Below are positions 50,162 through 57,812 of a stretch of 64,000 nucleotides of DNA, in pieces. The stretch spans positions 3,534,001 to 3,598,000 of the forward strand of contig NZ_CP136562.1 of the NCBI RefSeq assembly GCF_018215265.2. The letters run 5' to 3'. The notes below the pieces were generated by a model. The model made no database searches. It was not told the origin of the DNA and was given only the letters and a program-made list of their open reading frames with translations. Source of the DNA: Paenarthrobacter sp. GOM3. Lineage in GTDB: Bacteria; Actinomycetota; Actinomycetes; Actinomycetales; Micrococcaceae. The number at the start of each line of letters is the position of its first letter. Position 1 is the stretch's first letter. The translations under genes and the position numbers were made by a program.

Positions 50162-51109
50162 GTGTCGTTTGGAGATTCACTGGCAAACCGCGTCCGCAGT
50201 GTGGGGCGCGGTTTCGCCGTCACCACAGCAATCGGTGCAACGGCAGGCGCGGCTGCCGCGGCTTATGGCTGGTGGGAGAAGGATCAATTCGAAGTTCGCC
50301 ACGAGACCCTTCCCATCCTCCCCGAGGGCTTCGGCCCGCTCAGGGTCCTGCACGTGAGCGACATCCACTTTGTCCCCGGCCAGGAGAAAAAGGCCGAATG
50401 GCTGAAGTCCCTCGCCGAACTCAAGCCGGACCTTGTGGTGAACACGGGCGACAACTTGAGCCACGCCAAAGCGATCGATCCCCTGGTCCAGGCACTGAGG
50501 CCCTTGTTGGATTTCCCTGGCGTCTTCGTCCCGGGATCCAACGACTATTACGCGCCGAGAATCAAGAACCCTGCCGGCTACTTCCGCGGTCCTTCCAAGC
50601 CGAAGAATGAGCCAAAAAAGCTGGATTGGCCCAAGCTCAGGTCAGCGTTTGGCATGAGTGGCTGGATCGACCTCACCAACCGTGCACAGTCTGTTGTGTT
50701 GAATAGCCTGCGTATCGACTTTTCCGGGGTCGATGATCCCCATTTGAAGCGCGAACGCTACGCGGGCTGGCCGCGCGGCACGGTTAACCAGGACGCTCGA
50801 CCGCACCTGAAGGTCGCCGTCGTCCACGCGCCGTACCAGCGCGTGCTCGACCACTTCACCCAAGCCCAGGCAGACCTCATCATCGCCGGCCACACCCACG
50901 GCGGACAGATCTGCATCCCCGGCTACGGCGCTTTGGTCTCCAATTGCGATCTGCCAACCTGGCGCGCCAAGGGCCTCCACGACTGGGAAAGCAACGGATT
51001 CACGACGCCGGTGAACGTCTCGGGCGGCATCGGCACCTCACGCTTCTCACCGGTCCGCATCGCGTGCCGCCCGGAAGCGGTCCTGCTCACCCTCACGGCA
51101 CGCAGCTAG
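50162..51109 (+). CDS. Metallophosphoesterase, membrane-anchored
   Basis: Calcineurin-like phosphoesterase of 315 residues. One N-terminal hydrophobic segment (FAVTTAIGATAGAAAAAYGWW) suggests a membrane anchor or signal. Metal motifs in order: LHVSDIHFVPGQ (D-x-H), LVVNTGDNLSH (G-D-N), VPGSNDYYAP (G-N/S-D), VVHAPYQR and IIAGHTHGGQICIPG (G-H-x-H). The substrate is unknown; relatives act on lipid or nucleotide phosphates. GTG at 50162 lies 4 bp after the PBP stop, with AAGGA upstream, so it is translated from the PBP message. Matches Rv3683. Confidence 0.92.
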   Translation: MSFGDSLANRVRSVGRGFAVTTAIGATAGAAAAAYGWWEKDQFEVRHETLPILPEGFGPLRVLHVSDIHFVPGQEKKAEWLKSLAELKPDLVVNTGDNLSHAKAIDPLVQALRPLLDFPGVFVPGSNDYYAPRIKNPAGYFRGPSKPKNEPKKLDWPKLRSAFGMSGWIDLTNRAQSVVLNSLRIDFSGVDDPHLKRERYAGWPRGTVNQDARPHLKVAVVHAPYQRVLDHFTQAQADLIIAGHTHGGQICIPGYGALVSNCDLPTWRAKGLHDWESNGFTTPVNVSGGIGTSRFSPVRIACRPEAVLLTLTARS

Positions 51110-51261
51110 AACCGCGGCACGCATTACGATCCTGAATAACTGGGTCAAACATTTCACCGACGTTGCGTTGTCCTGTGAAACGAATCACGCCATGACATAG
51201 GGTAGTTGCTACGGGAAACTACCTCCGCACCATCTGAAGATCCAGCTGTTGAGAAGCGGGC

Positions 51262-53061
51262 ATGTCCAAGCAAACGTCATTTTTCACCTCCGTCGGCCGC
51301 CTGTACCCTCATGTGCGGCCCATCCTCCCCCGCCTGTTCATGGGCCTGATTTGCGCCCTGCTGGCAAGCATCGTGGCGCTGACGATTCCGCAGATACTGC
51401 GGGTCCTCGTCAATAACTCCCTGCAGCCCGGCGGTTCCACGGACGCAGTCTGGATTGCCGCCGTCGTGATCCTTGGCTTGGGTATTGCCGAAGCCGGGCT
51501 GGTGGCGCTGCGTCGCCAGTTCGTCATCAACCCGGCCACCACCGTTGAGACCAGGATGCGCGTGACCCTGTACGGCCACCTCCAGGAGCTCACGGTCGCA
51601 TTCCACAATCGCTGGGGTTCGGGCCAGCTCCTTTCGCGGGCCATGACGGATCTCAGCTTCCTTCGCCGCTGGATGGCGTTCGGCGCGATCATGCTGGTGG
51701 TCACGACGTTGACGGTGATTATCGGCGTCGGCGTCATGTTTTCGATGAGTTGGCAGCTCGCGCTGATCTTCCTCGCCGCTGCTGTGCCGATCATGATCAA
51801 TTCCTTCCGTTTCCGCCGCCGCTTCAGCTTGGTGACACGCCTCAGCCAGGACCAGGCGGGCGACCTCGCCACCACAGTGGAGGAATCCGTCCACGGCATC
51901 CGGGTGCTTAAAGCGTTCGGCCGCAGCCGGGAAGCGCTGGAGAACTTCAACGGCCAAGCCGAGGAACTGCGCCAGACCGAGATCGCAAAGGCCAAGCAAC
52001 AAGCAGGCTTCACGCTGGTGGTTACGTTGCTGCCGGAGCTGGCGCTGGGCGTAGGGCTGGTGGTCGGCGTCATGCTAGCGGCCAGCGGGGAACTCAGCAT
52101 CGGCGCGTTGGTGGCGTTCTTCGCAACGGCGGCCGTCGTTGCTACCCCGGTTGAATTCTCCGGCATGCTGCTGGCAATGGCCCTGACGGCCAAGACTGCA
52201 CTGGATCGCCATTTCGAGGTCATGGATACCGAAAACACCATCACCTCCCCGGACAACGCCGTGGTGCCGAAAACCGTCAAAGGCGCCTTGCGTTTTGAAC
52301 ACGCGGGTTTCGGGTTCGACGACGGCGGCACCCTGCTTCACGACGTCACACTCGACATTCGCCCCGGTGAGACCATGGCCCTGGTGGGCATCACGGGAAG
52401 CGGAAAGAGCGCCCTGCTCCAGCTGGTCCCACGCCTGTATGACGTTACCGAGGGCGCGGTGACCATTGATGGCGTCGACGTGCGTGACTACGACATCGAC
52501 GAGCTTCGACGGATCGTTGCGGTCGCGTTCGAGGACACCACGCTGTTCTCCAGCTCCGTGCGGGACAACGTGCTCCTTGGCGCTCCGGATCCCAGTGATG
52601 CCGCGCTGGACGAGGCCTTGGACGTTGCCCAGGCACAGTTCGCGTACTCGTTGCCGGACGGTGTGGACACGCTGATCGGCGAGGAAGGGCTGAGCTTGTC
52701 AGGCGGCCAGCGCCAGCGCATTGCCTTGGCCCGTGCCATTGCAGCAAAGCCGAAAGTACTTGTCCTGGATGACCCCCTGTCCGCGCTGGATGTGAACACT
52801 GAAGAACGTGTAGAGGCTCGTTTGCGCGAGGTCCTCCGCGACACGACAACGCTCATCGTGGCGCACCGGCCTTCCACCGTGGCCTTGGCGGACCGGGTCG
52901 CTTTGCTCGAAAACGGAACCATTACCGCCGTCGGGACCCACACGGAACTGTTGGCCGAAAACGACCATTACCGCTACGTCATCGCCAGCCTTGACGCCGG
53001 TCCAAAGGATCTGGACAGCGAACTGGACGAGCTCGAAGAAGCTGAGGAGGCCCGCCGGTGA
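51262..53061 (+). CDS. ABC exporter half-transporter, degenerate-site subunit
   Basis: Fused six-helix membrane domain and ATPase, 599 residues. ABC domain motifs: Walker [15 protein letters not shown], signature [16 protein letters not shown], Walker [13 protein letters not shown] in which the catalytic Glu is Asp, and switch VAHRPST. Together with the next gene (GTGA overlap) it forms a heterodimeric exporter of the type with one catalytic and one degenerate ATP site. Substrate unknown (lipid, peptide or drug). ATG at 51262 after GAGAAGCGGGC. Confidence 0.92.
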   Translation: MSKQTSFFTSVGRLYPHVRPILPRLFMGLICALLASIVALTIPQILRVLVNNSLQPGGSTDAVWIAAVVILGLGIAEAGLVALRRQFVINPATTVETRMRVTLYGHLQELTVAFHNRWGSGQLLSRAMTDLSFLRRWMAFGAIMLVVTTLTVIIGVGVMFSMSWQLALIFLAAAVPIMINSFRFRRRFSLVTRLSQDQAGDLATTVEESVHGIRVLKAFGRSREALENFNGQAEELRQTEIAKAKQQAGFTLVVTLLPELALGVGLVVGVMLAASGELSIGALVAFFATAAVVATPVEFSGMLLAMALTAKTALDRHFEVMDTENTITSPDNAVVPKTVKGALRFEHAGFGFDDGGTLLHDVTLDIRPGETMALVGITGSGKSALLQLVPRLYDVTEGAVTIDGVDVRDYDIDELRRIVAVAFEDTTLFSSSVRDNVLLGAPDPSDAALDEALDVAQAQFAYSLPDGVDTLIGEEGLSLSGGQRQRIALARAIAAKPKVLVLDDPLSALDVNTEERVEARLREVLRDTTTLIVAHRPSTVALADRVALLENGTITAVGTHTELLAENDHYRYVIASLDAGPKDLDSELDELEEAEEARR

Positions 53062-54890
53062 GCGCCACAACATTTGGAACCGCCAACGAGGACAACACAC
53101 ACCTCACCAAAGCGGACAGCAAAGCCGTACGACGCCGGTCCCTCGCCTTGCTTGCCTCGCTCATCCGCCCGGTACGGTTGCGTTTCTGGATGACGATCGT
53201 CATGGTGGTGGTCTCGCAACTCACCCGTGTGGCTGGGCCTGCGCTGATCGCTTTCGGAGTCGACCGTGCGCTCCCGGCACTGCAATCCGGCGATAACGGT
53301 CCCTTGGTTCTGGCCGGTTCGTTGTATCTGGCCGCCGCCATTGCAACGGCCGGAATGACGGCGCTGTATGTCACGTCCACGGCCCGGCTGAGCCAGGCCA
53401 TGCTCCTGGATCTCCGGCTTCGAGTCTTCCGTCACACCCAGCGCCTGAGCCTGGAATTCCACGAGAAGTACACCTCCGGCCGCATCATTGCCCGGCAAAC
53501 CTCGGACCTTGAGGCACTGCGGGAACTTCTCGACTCCGGAGTCAGCTCCCTGGCCTCCGGAATGCTGTTCATGGTGTTCACAGCCGTGACCGTGTTTGCC
53601 TTGGACTGGCGCAGTGGCCTGATCATGCTCGCAGCCGGTGTCCCCATGTTCTTCCTGGCCCGCTGGTACCAGAAGCACTCACAGATCGCTTTCCGGGAAT
53701 CACGGGTGGTTTCAGCACGGCTGATCGTGCATTTCGTGGAAACCATGACCGGCATCCGTGCCGTAAAGGCCTTCCGCAAGGAGCGCGAGAATGCCGCTGA
53801 ATACGGGCAATTAGCTGAGGATTACCGCAAGAACACCGTACGGTCCATCAACCTCAACGGCATTTTCCAACCGGGCCTGGTGTTGATCGGTAACGTCTGC
53901 GTCGCCGTCGTCCTGCTATTCGGGGGCTTCCGGGTGCTGAGCGGTGACCTCGCCGTCGGCGTCCTGCTGGCCTTGATCCTGTCCACCAAGCGCTTCTTCC
54001 AGCCGGTGGACCAGATGGCCATGTTCTACAACTCGTTCCAGAGTGCCCAGGCGGCGTTGGAGAAGGTATCCGGCCTGCTGGAGGAAGTTCCAACCGTCCG
54101 GCCGCCGAAGAACCCCGTGCCATTGAAGAGTCCGCGCGGCGAGATCGATTTCAACGACGTGGAGTTCGGCTACAACGACGGCAGCATTGTGGTCCCGCGG
54201 CTTGACCTCCACATCCCCGCCGGACAGACCGTTGCGCTCGTGGGCCAGACAGGCGCCGGGAAATCCACGTTGGCCAAGCTCGTGGCGCGGTTCTACGACG
54301 TCACATCGGGCGCGATCACCCTGGACGGCGTCGATCTGCGGGACCTCGCCACCACCGATCTCCGCCGCGCCGTGGTGATGGTCACCCAGGAGGCCTTCCT
54401 GTTCAGTGGATCGGTGGCAGACAACATCGCCTTGGGCCGGCCCGAAGCATCGCGTTCGGAGATCGAAGCCGCGGCCGCAGCGGTGGGGGCCCACGAGTTC
54501 ATCATGAGCCTCCCCGAAGGCTACGACACCGACGTCAACAAGCGAGGCGGGCGCGTGTCCTCGGGCCAGCGCCAACTCATCGGCTTTGCCCGCGCTTTCC
54601 TGGCGGCACCAGCCGTGCTGATCCTGGACGAGGCAACGTCTTCCTTGGACATCCCCTCGGAACGCATGGTCCAGCAAGGGCTGTCCAACTTGTTGGAGGG
54701 AGTGGCCGGTGGCAGAGGAGCCCGTACAGCCATCATCATCGCCCACCGCCTATCCACCGTGGAAACAGCGGACCGGGTCCTGGTGGTGCACGACGGCCGC
54801 ATTGTGGAAGACGGAACCCCCGCCGAACTGATCAGCGGCGGTGGCCGGTTCGCCCAACTGCACGGGGCTTGGCGGGACTCGCTGGTGTAG
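53058..54890 (+). CDS. ABC exporter half-transporter, catalytic subunit
   Basis: 610 residues; N-terminal six-helix domain ([66 protein letters not shown]) and ABC domain with Walker [15 protein letters not shown], signature [14 protein letters not shown] (the canonical LSGGQ is altered), Walker [13 protein letters not shown] with the catalytic Glu, and switch IAHRLST. The altered signature pairs with the other subunit's Asp-type Walker B to make the degenerate site. GTG start at 53058 overlaps the previous gene by 4 bases. Confidence 0.93.
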   Translation: MSATTFGTANEDNTHLTKADSKAVRRRSLALLASLIRPVRLRFWMTIVMVVVSQLTRVAGPALIAFGVDRALPALQSGDNGPLVLAGSLYLAAAIATAGMTALYVTSTARLSQAMLLDLRLRVFRHTQRLSLEFHEKYTSGRIIARQTSDLEALRELLDSGVSSLASGMLFMVFTAVTVFALDWRSGLIMLAAGVPMFFLARWYQKHSQIAFRESRVVSARLIVHFVETMTGIRAVKAFRKERENAAEYGQLAEDYRKNTVRSINLNGIFQPGLVLIGNVCVAVVLLFGGFRVLSGDLAVGVLLALILSTKRFFQPVDQMAMFYNSFQSAQAALEKVSGLLEEVPTVRPPKNPVPLKSPRGEIDFNDVEFGYNDGSIVVPRLDLHIPAGQTVALVGQTGAGKSTLAKLVARFYDVTSGAITLDGVDLRDLATTDLRRAVVMVTQEAFLFSGSVADNIALGRPEASRSEIEAAAAAVGAHEFIMSLPEGYDTDVNKRGGRVSSGQRQLIGFARAFLAAPAVLILDEATSSLDIPSERMVQQGLSNLLEGVAGGRGARTAIIIAHRLSTVETADRVLVVHDGRIVEDGTPAELISGGGRFAQLHGAWRDSLV

Positions 54891-54989
54891 CCCCCTCATT
54901 TGTGGATGCTGTGAGGAGCGACACCCGGTCCTCGATTTCGCATCACGGGGCTATTCAGCTATCCTTGAACAGTTGCTTTCGCAGCGGAT

Positions 54990-55066
<77 letters not shown>

Positions 55067-55072
55067 AACACG

Positions 55073-55103
55073 AAAATGGCGTCGAGAAATCGGCGCCATT
55101 TTT
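55073..55103 (+). terminator. Rho-independent terminator of the tRNA-Pro gene
   Basis: AAAATGGCG (55073-55081) pairs with CGCCATTTT (55094-55102) around a 12-nt loop, followed by T at 55103, giving a five-T run, on the plus strand. Confidence 0.85.
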
Positions 55104-55120
55104 GCTTGCCCAAATGACGG

Positions 55121-55162
55121 CAAAAAGAAACCCCCGGGGCCTCGCTCGTCACGCCCCGGGGG
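55121..55162 (-). terminator. Rho-independent terminator of the peptide precursor gene
   Basis: Stem CCCCCGGGGC (55131-55140) with GCCCCGGGGG (55153-55162) and a 12-nt loop. Reading leftward it is followed by TTTCTTTTTG, a good U-tract. It lies 19 bp beyond the peptide stop codon. Confidence 0.9.
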
Positions 55163-55181
55163 CTTCTTCACTACACTGGAC

Positions 55182-55397
55182 TTACATAGGATCCGGCCAG
55201 TTGCCAATGGACATCGGCGTGTACGTGGTGTCCGCTGACTTGGTCGGCGCCGCCACGCGCATGGGATCGGGCCAGTTGCCGATAGCACTTACCGTGCTGG
55301 AGTCTCCTGCCGAAGCAGCGGAGACGACTGCGGGAGCCGCGACTGCCAGCGACAGCGCGCCTGCCAAAGCCGCTGAAGCGATGATTTTCTTGAACAT
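55182..55397 (-). CDS. Secreted peptide-pheromone-like precursor with two IGNWPDPM repeats
   Basis: 71-residue precursor. Residues 1-30 are a textbook Sec signal peptide (Lys-Lys n-region, hydrophobic core ASAALAGALSLAVAAPAVV, likely AxA cleavage ASA|GD at 30/31). The remaining 41 residues contain IGNWPDPM at 39-46 and again at 64-71, where it forms the exact C-terminus; the connecting segment is MRVAAPTKSADTTYTPMS-like and unrelated. Start ATG has GGGGAAG at good spacing; promoter, 5' leader and terminator are all identifiable, so this is a real gene. It is divergent from an HTH-TPR regulator, which suggests a signal peptide and receptor pair. Alternatives: a small exported effector or antimicrobial. 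No known family is recognised. Confidence 0.85.
   Translation of the reverse strand: MFKKIIASAALAGALSLAVAAPAVVSAASAGDSSTVSAIGNWPDPMRVAAPTKSADTTYTPMSIGNWPDPM
55185..55208 (-). repeat. Peptide-coding repeat, C-terminal copy of IGNWPDPM
   Basis: Encodes IGNWPDPM followed directly by the TAA stop. Compared with the other copy, 3 of 24 bases differ, all silent third-position changes (Ile, first Pro, last Pro). Confidence 0.9.
55260..55283 (-). repeat. Peptide-coding repeat, internal copy of IGNWPDPM
   Basis: Encodes IGNWPDPM exactly 25 codons upstream of the C-terminal copy; preceded by Ser-Ala instead of Met-Ser and followed by Arg. Confidence 0.9.
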
Positions 55398-55455
55398 GGT
55401 ACTTCCCCAATGCGAGTCGGATTCGTTACGGAAATTGCGTGGTCCCTGTTGACAT

Positions 55456-55469
55456 ACATTGTAAAATGT
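55456..55469. promoter_or_regulatory. Inverted repeat overlapping the peptide promoter
   Basis: ACATTGTAAAATGT: 5-bp arms around GTAA. It covers the predicted -10 region of the leftward peptide promoter, so it is a candidate binding site for the divergent HTH regulator. Confidence 0.5.
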
Positions 55470-55488
55470 TTTCCACAGAGACTGTCAA
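55458..55488 (-). promoter_or_regulatory. Predicted promoter of the peptide precursor gene
   Basis: A perfect -35 TTGACA (minus strand, 55488-55483) with a -10 of TACAAT (55463-55458, 19-bp spacer) or TTTACA (55465-55460, 17-bp spacer). A leader of about 55 nt would precede the ATG at 55397. Confidence 0.6.
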
Positions 55489-55490
55489 GG

Positions 55491-55502
55491 TTTTGGTCAA
55501 AA
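55491..55502. promoter_or_regulatory. Second small inverted repeat in the divergent spacer
   Basis: TTTTGGTCAAAA, 5-bp arms around GT, 20 bp ahead of the regulator GTG. Could be an autoregulatory site; weak evidence. Confidence 0.3.
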
Positions 55503-55522
55503 GACACCTGTAGGAGGAACCC

Positions 55523-56797
55523 GTGGGAAACGGATTCGGCGAGAAGCTACGTGCCGAACGGCTCGAACGTGGGTTAACGCAGGCAGAGCTGGGCAAAAAC
55601 CTGTATTCGCCTAGCTACATTTCGCTCCTGGAGACCGGACGCCGGGAACCCACTGCCGAGGTCATCGAAGAGCTGGCACGGCGGCTGGAACTTGCCCCCA
55701 AGGCTTTGGAAGCGTGGAGCCAACCGGTTTCCGTCAGCGACGCCGAGTATGTCCTCGCCGGCCTCTACGCCCGGCAGGCATGGGACCTTCGCGACTACCA
55801 ACTCGCAGCCAGCCACGCGGCCACCGCAGCGCAGATCGCCCTTGAGGCCAAGAACAACAGCGCCTGGTGGAACATGACATACATGCAGGCCGAGTGTGTC
55901 ATGAAGCAAGGCCAACTCAAGGAATGCCAGCAGATTGTTGAGCATCTCCTGGAACACCCCATGGCCACCGAATCCGCAGGCCTGGGAGTGCGCGCCTGGC
56001 AGATGCTTGCCGCCGTGTGTCACGGACAAGGTCAGCTGGCCACCGCCGTCGAGCATGCAAAGCAAGCGGTCAAGCTGTGTGAGCAGCTGCCGAAAGGTTC
56101 CACCCTTATCATCGGTGCGCACCGCGCGCTGATCGGCGCACTCGCCGAAAGCGGCAAGCTGGACGAAGCATGGACGTACTGCCTGGCCATGATTGAGCAC
56201 ATGGACGAGCACTCCATGTCGCAACTGGCCGGCGAGGTCGCGTGGGTTGTGGGCAACGTTGCCTTCATGCGGCACGACTATGTGGAAGGCATCAAGCACC
56301 ACGAGCGTGCCGCCAAGCTGCTCTCCCCCGCTAACGACATCGAACTCTGGGCCCGGTTCAACAAAGCCTCCGCCGCAGTCCGGCTGTCCTCTGGGATCGT
56401 GGAACCGGAAACACTGTCCGCTATCGAACGCGCGGAACTGGCCCTGTCCATCGTGGGCGGCAACAAGACAGACCAGCTCGAAGTGGCTTTCATCCGGGCC
56501 CGCTGGCTCTACCTGACCGGCGACATCCTCGCTGCGGTGGAGAAACTGCGCGAAATTTACGCCGACCGCAAAGTCCTGGCCCGGCACACTGCAGGCGAGG
56601 TTTCGCTGCTGCTGGGCAAGTCCCTGAAAGCCGCAGGCGAAACCACCGAAGCACTGCATTATCTGGAAGAGGCCCAGCACGACTTCAGTGCTGCCGGAGC
56701 CTCGGACCGGGTTCAGCAGGCCATGGATGCGGTGCTGGAGATCCGGCTCGCCGAGCGCCGCGCCGCTGCAACACACCCGGAACATTCTCAGGCCTGA
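55523..56797 (+). CDS. XRE-HTH regulator with TPR-like C-terminal domain, candidate RRNPP-type peptide receptor
   Basis: 424 residues. N-terminal Cro/CI-type HTH (about 5-60): GEKLRAERLERGLTQAELGKNL, YSPSYISLLETGRREPTAEVIEELARRLEL. The rest is a continuous all-helical region with TPR-like pairs, e.g. ARQAWDLRDYQLAASHAATA, NSAWWNMTYMQAECVMKQGQLKECQQIVEHLL, GQGQLATAVEHAKQAVKL, ALIGALAESGKLDEAWTYCLAMI and KAAGETTEALHYLEEAQHDF. HTH plus about 8-9 TPR-like units in about 400 residues is the layout of RRNPP receptors, though those of Firmicutes are usually 280-420 residues with 5-9 TPRs. GTG at 55523 has a strong TAGGAGGA site. The 125-bp divergent spacer and peptide gene suggest an autocrine circuit. 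Confidence 0.85.
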   Translation: MGNGFGEKLRAERLERGLTQAELGKNLYSPSYISLLETGRREPTAEVIEELARRLELAPKALEAWSQPVSVSDAEYVLAGLYARQAWDLRDYQLAASHAATAAQIALEAKNNSAWWNMTYMQAECVMKQGQLKECQQIVEHLLEHPMATESAGLGVRAWQMLAAVCHGQGQLATAVEHAKQAVKLCEQLPKGSTLIIGAHRALIGALAESGKLDEAWTYCLAMIEHMDEHSMSQLAGEVAWVVGNVAFMRHDYVEGIKHHERAAKLLSPANDIELWARFNKASAAVRLSSGIVEPETLSAIERAELALSIVGGNKTDQLEVAFIRARWLYLTGDILAAVEKLREIYADRKVLARHTAGEVSLLLGKSLKAAGETTEALHYLEEAQHDFSAAGASDRVQQAMDAVLEIRLAERRAAATHPEHSQA

Positions 56798-56808
56798 TTA
56801 ACCAAGTA

Positions 56809-56858
56809 AGTCGCAGTTAAGCGCGTTTTGAGGGGTCAAAACGCGCTTAACTGCGACT
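56809..56858. repeat. Perfect 23-bp inverted repeat between convergent genes
   Basis: Arms 56809-56831 and 56836-56858 are exact reverse complements with the 4-nt loop GGGG; the left arm begins AGTCGCAGTTAAGCGCG and ends TTTTGA. It sits 12 bp after the regulator stop and 14 bp before the purC stop. It lacks a U-tract in the usual place, but the length makes a very stable RNA hairpin on both strands, suited to bidirectional termination or to a dispersed palindrome family. Confidence 0.85.
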
Positions 56859-56871
56859 CAGTTGGGGGCTT

Positions 56872-57810
56872 CTAGGCGAAGGTGCGGCCTGTGAGCTTCT
56901 CGTAGGCCTCGACGTAGCGGGCGCGCGTGCGCTCAACAACGTCGGCGGGCAACGCCGGCGGCGGGGTGTCCGAGGACTTGTCCCAGCCCGACTCCGCCGA
57001 GGTCAACCAGTCGCGGACGTACTGCTTGTCGTACGAAGGCTGGGACTGGCCCGGCGCGTACGTGGATGCATCCCAGAAACGTGAAGAATCCGGGGTGAGG
57101 ACCTCGTCACCCAACGTAATCACGCCGGTGGCGGCATCGATGCCGAACTCCACCTTGGTATCGGCCAGGATGATGCCGCGTTCGCGGGCGATCTCCTCGG
57201 CGCGGGTGTAGATCTTTAACGTGAGTTCGCTCAGGCGGGCGGCGATGTCGTCACCCACCATGGCCACGACGTCGTCATAGGTGATGTTCTCGTCGTGCTC
57301 GCCAACTTCGGCCTTGGCAGAAGGCGTGAAGAGCGCTTCCTCCAAGCGCGAACCATCAACCAGGCCCTCGGGCAGCGGGATGTCACACACCGTGCCGGAT
57401 GCCTTGTACTCGGCCAGGCCTGAACCTGTCAGGTACCCGCGGGCGATGCACTCCACGGGGAACATGTCCAGCTTCTTGCAGATCATGGCCCGGCCCTCGA
57501 CGGCGGCAGGAACGCCACCGTCCACCGTGGACGCCAGCACGTGGTGCTCAACGTCCAACTGATCGAACCACCACAGGCTCAGCTGCGTCAGGACGCGACC
57601 CTTGTCCGGGATCTCGCTGCTCAGCACGTGATCGTAGGCGCTGATGCGGTCACTGGCCACCACCAGGACGCATTCCTGGCCGATCTTTTCCGTGATGGCT
57701 TCGTCGGCCGGGACGTAGAGATCACGGACCTTGCCGGAGTAGACGTGCGTCCAGCCCGGAAGCTGCAGGGCATCTGTTTCCAGGCCGCCTGTGGGAAGGG
57801 AATCAGTCAT
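56872..57810 (-). CDS. purC: SAICAR synthase
   Basis: Purine synthesis: ATP-dependent ligation of aspartate to CAIR. The protein has 312 residues, as for the longer actinobacterial/fungal type (about 300). Motifs: HVYSGKVRDLYVP at the ATP site, SDRISAYDHVLSSEIPDKGRVLTQLSLWWF, PVECIARGYLTGSGLAEYK, and DTKVEFGIDAATGVITLGDEVLTPDSSRFWD. ATG at 57810 is 2 bp after the purD stop, so the two form one operon (purD first). Confidence 0.96.
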   Translation of the reverse strand: MTDSLPTGGLETDALQLPGWTHVYSGKVRDLYVPADEAITEKIGQECVLVVASDRISAYDHVLSSEIPDKGRVLTQLSLWWFDQLDVEHHVLASTVDGGVPAAVEGRAMICKKLDMFPVECIARGYLTGSGLAEYKASGTVCDIPLPEGLVDGSRLEEALFTPSAKAEVGEHDENITYDDVVAMVGDDIAARLSELTLKIYTRAEEIARERGIILADTKVEFGIDAATGVITLGDEVLTPDSSRFWDASTYAPGQSQPSYDKQYVRDWLTSAESGWDKSSDTPPPALPADVVERTRARYVEAYEKLTGRTFA

Positions 57811-57812
57811 GG

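Noticed and set aside
56809..56858. The long palindrome as a recombinase attachment site
   Set aside because: No recombinase gene nearby; its position between convergent stops fits termination or a dispersed repeat better.
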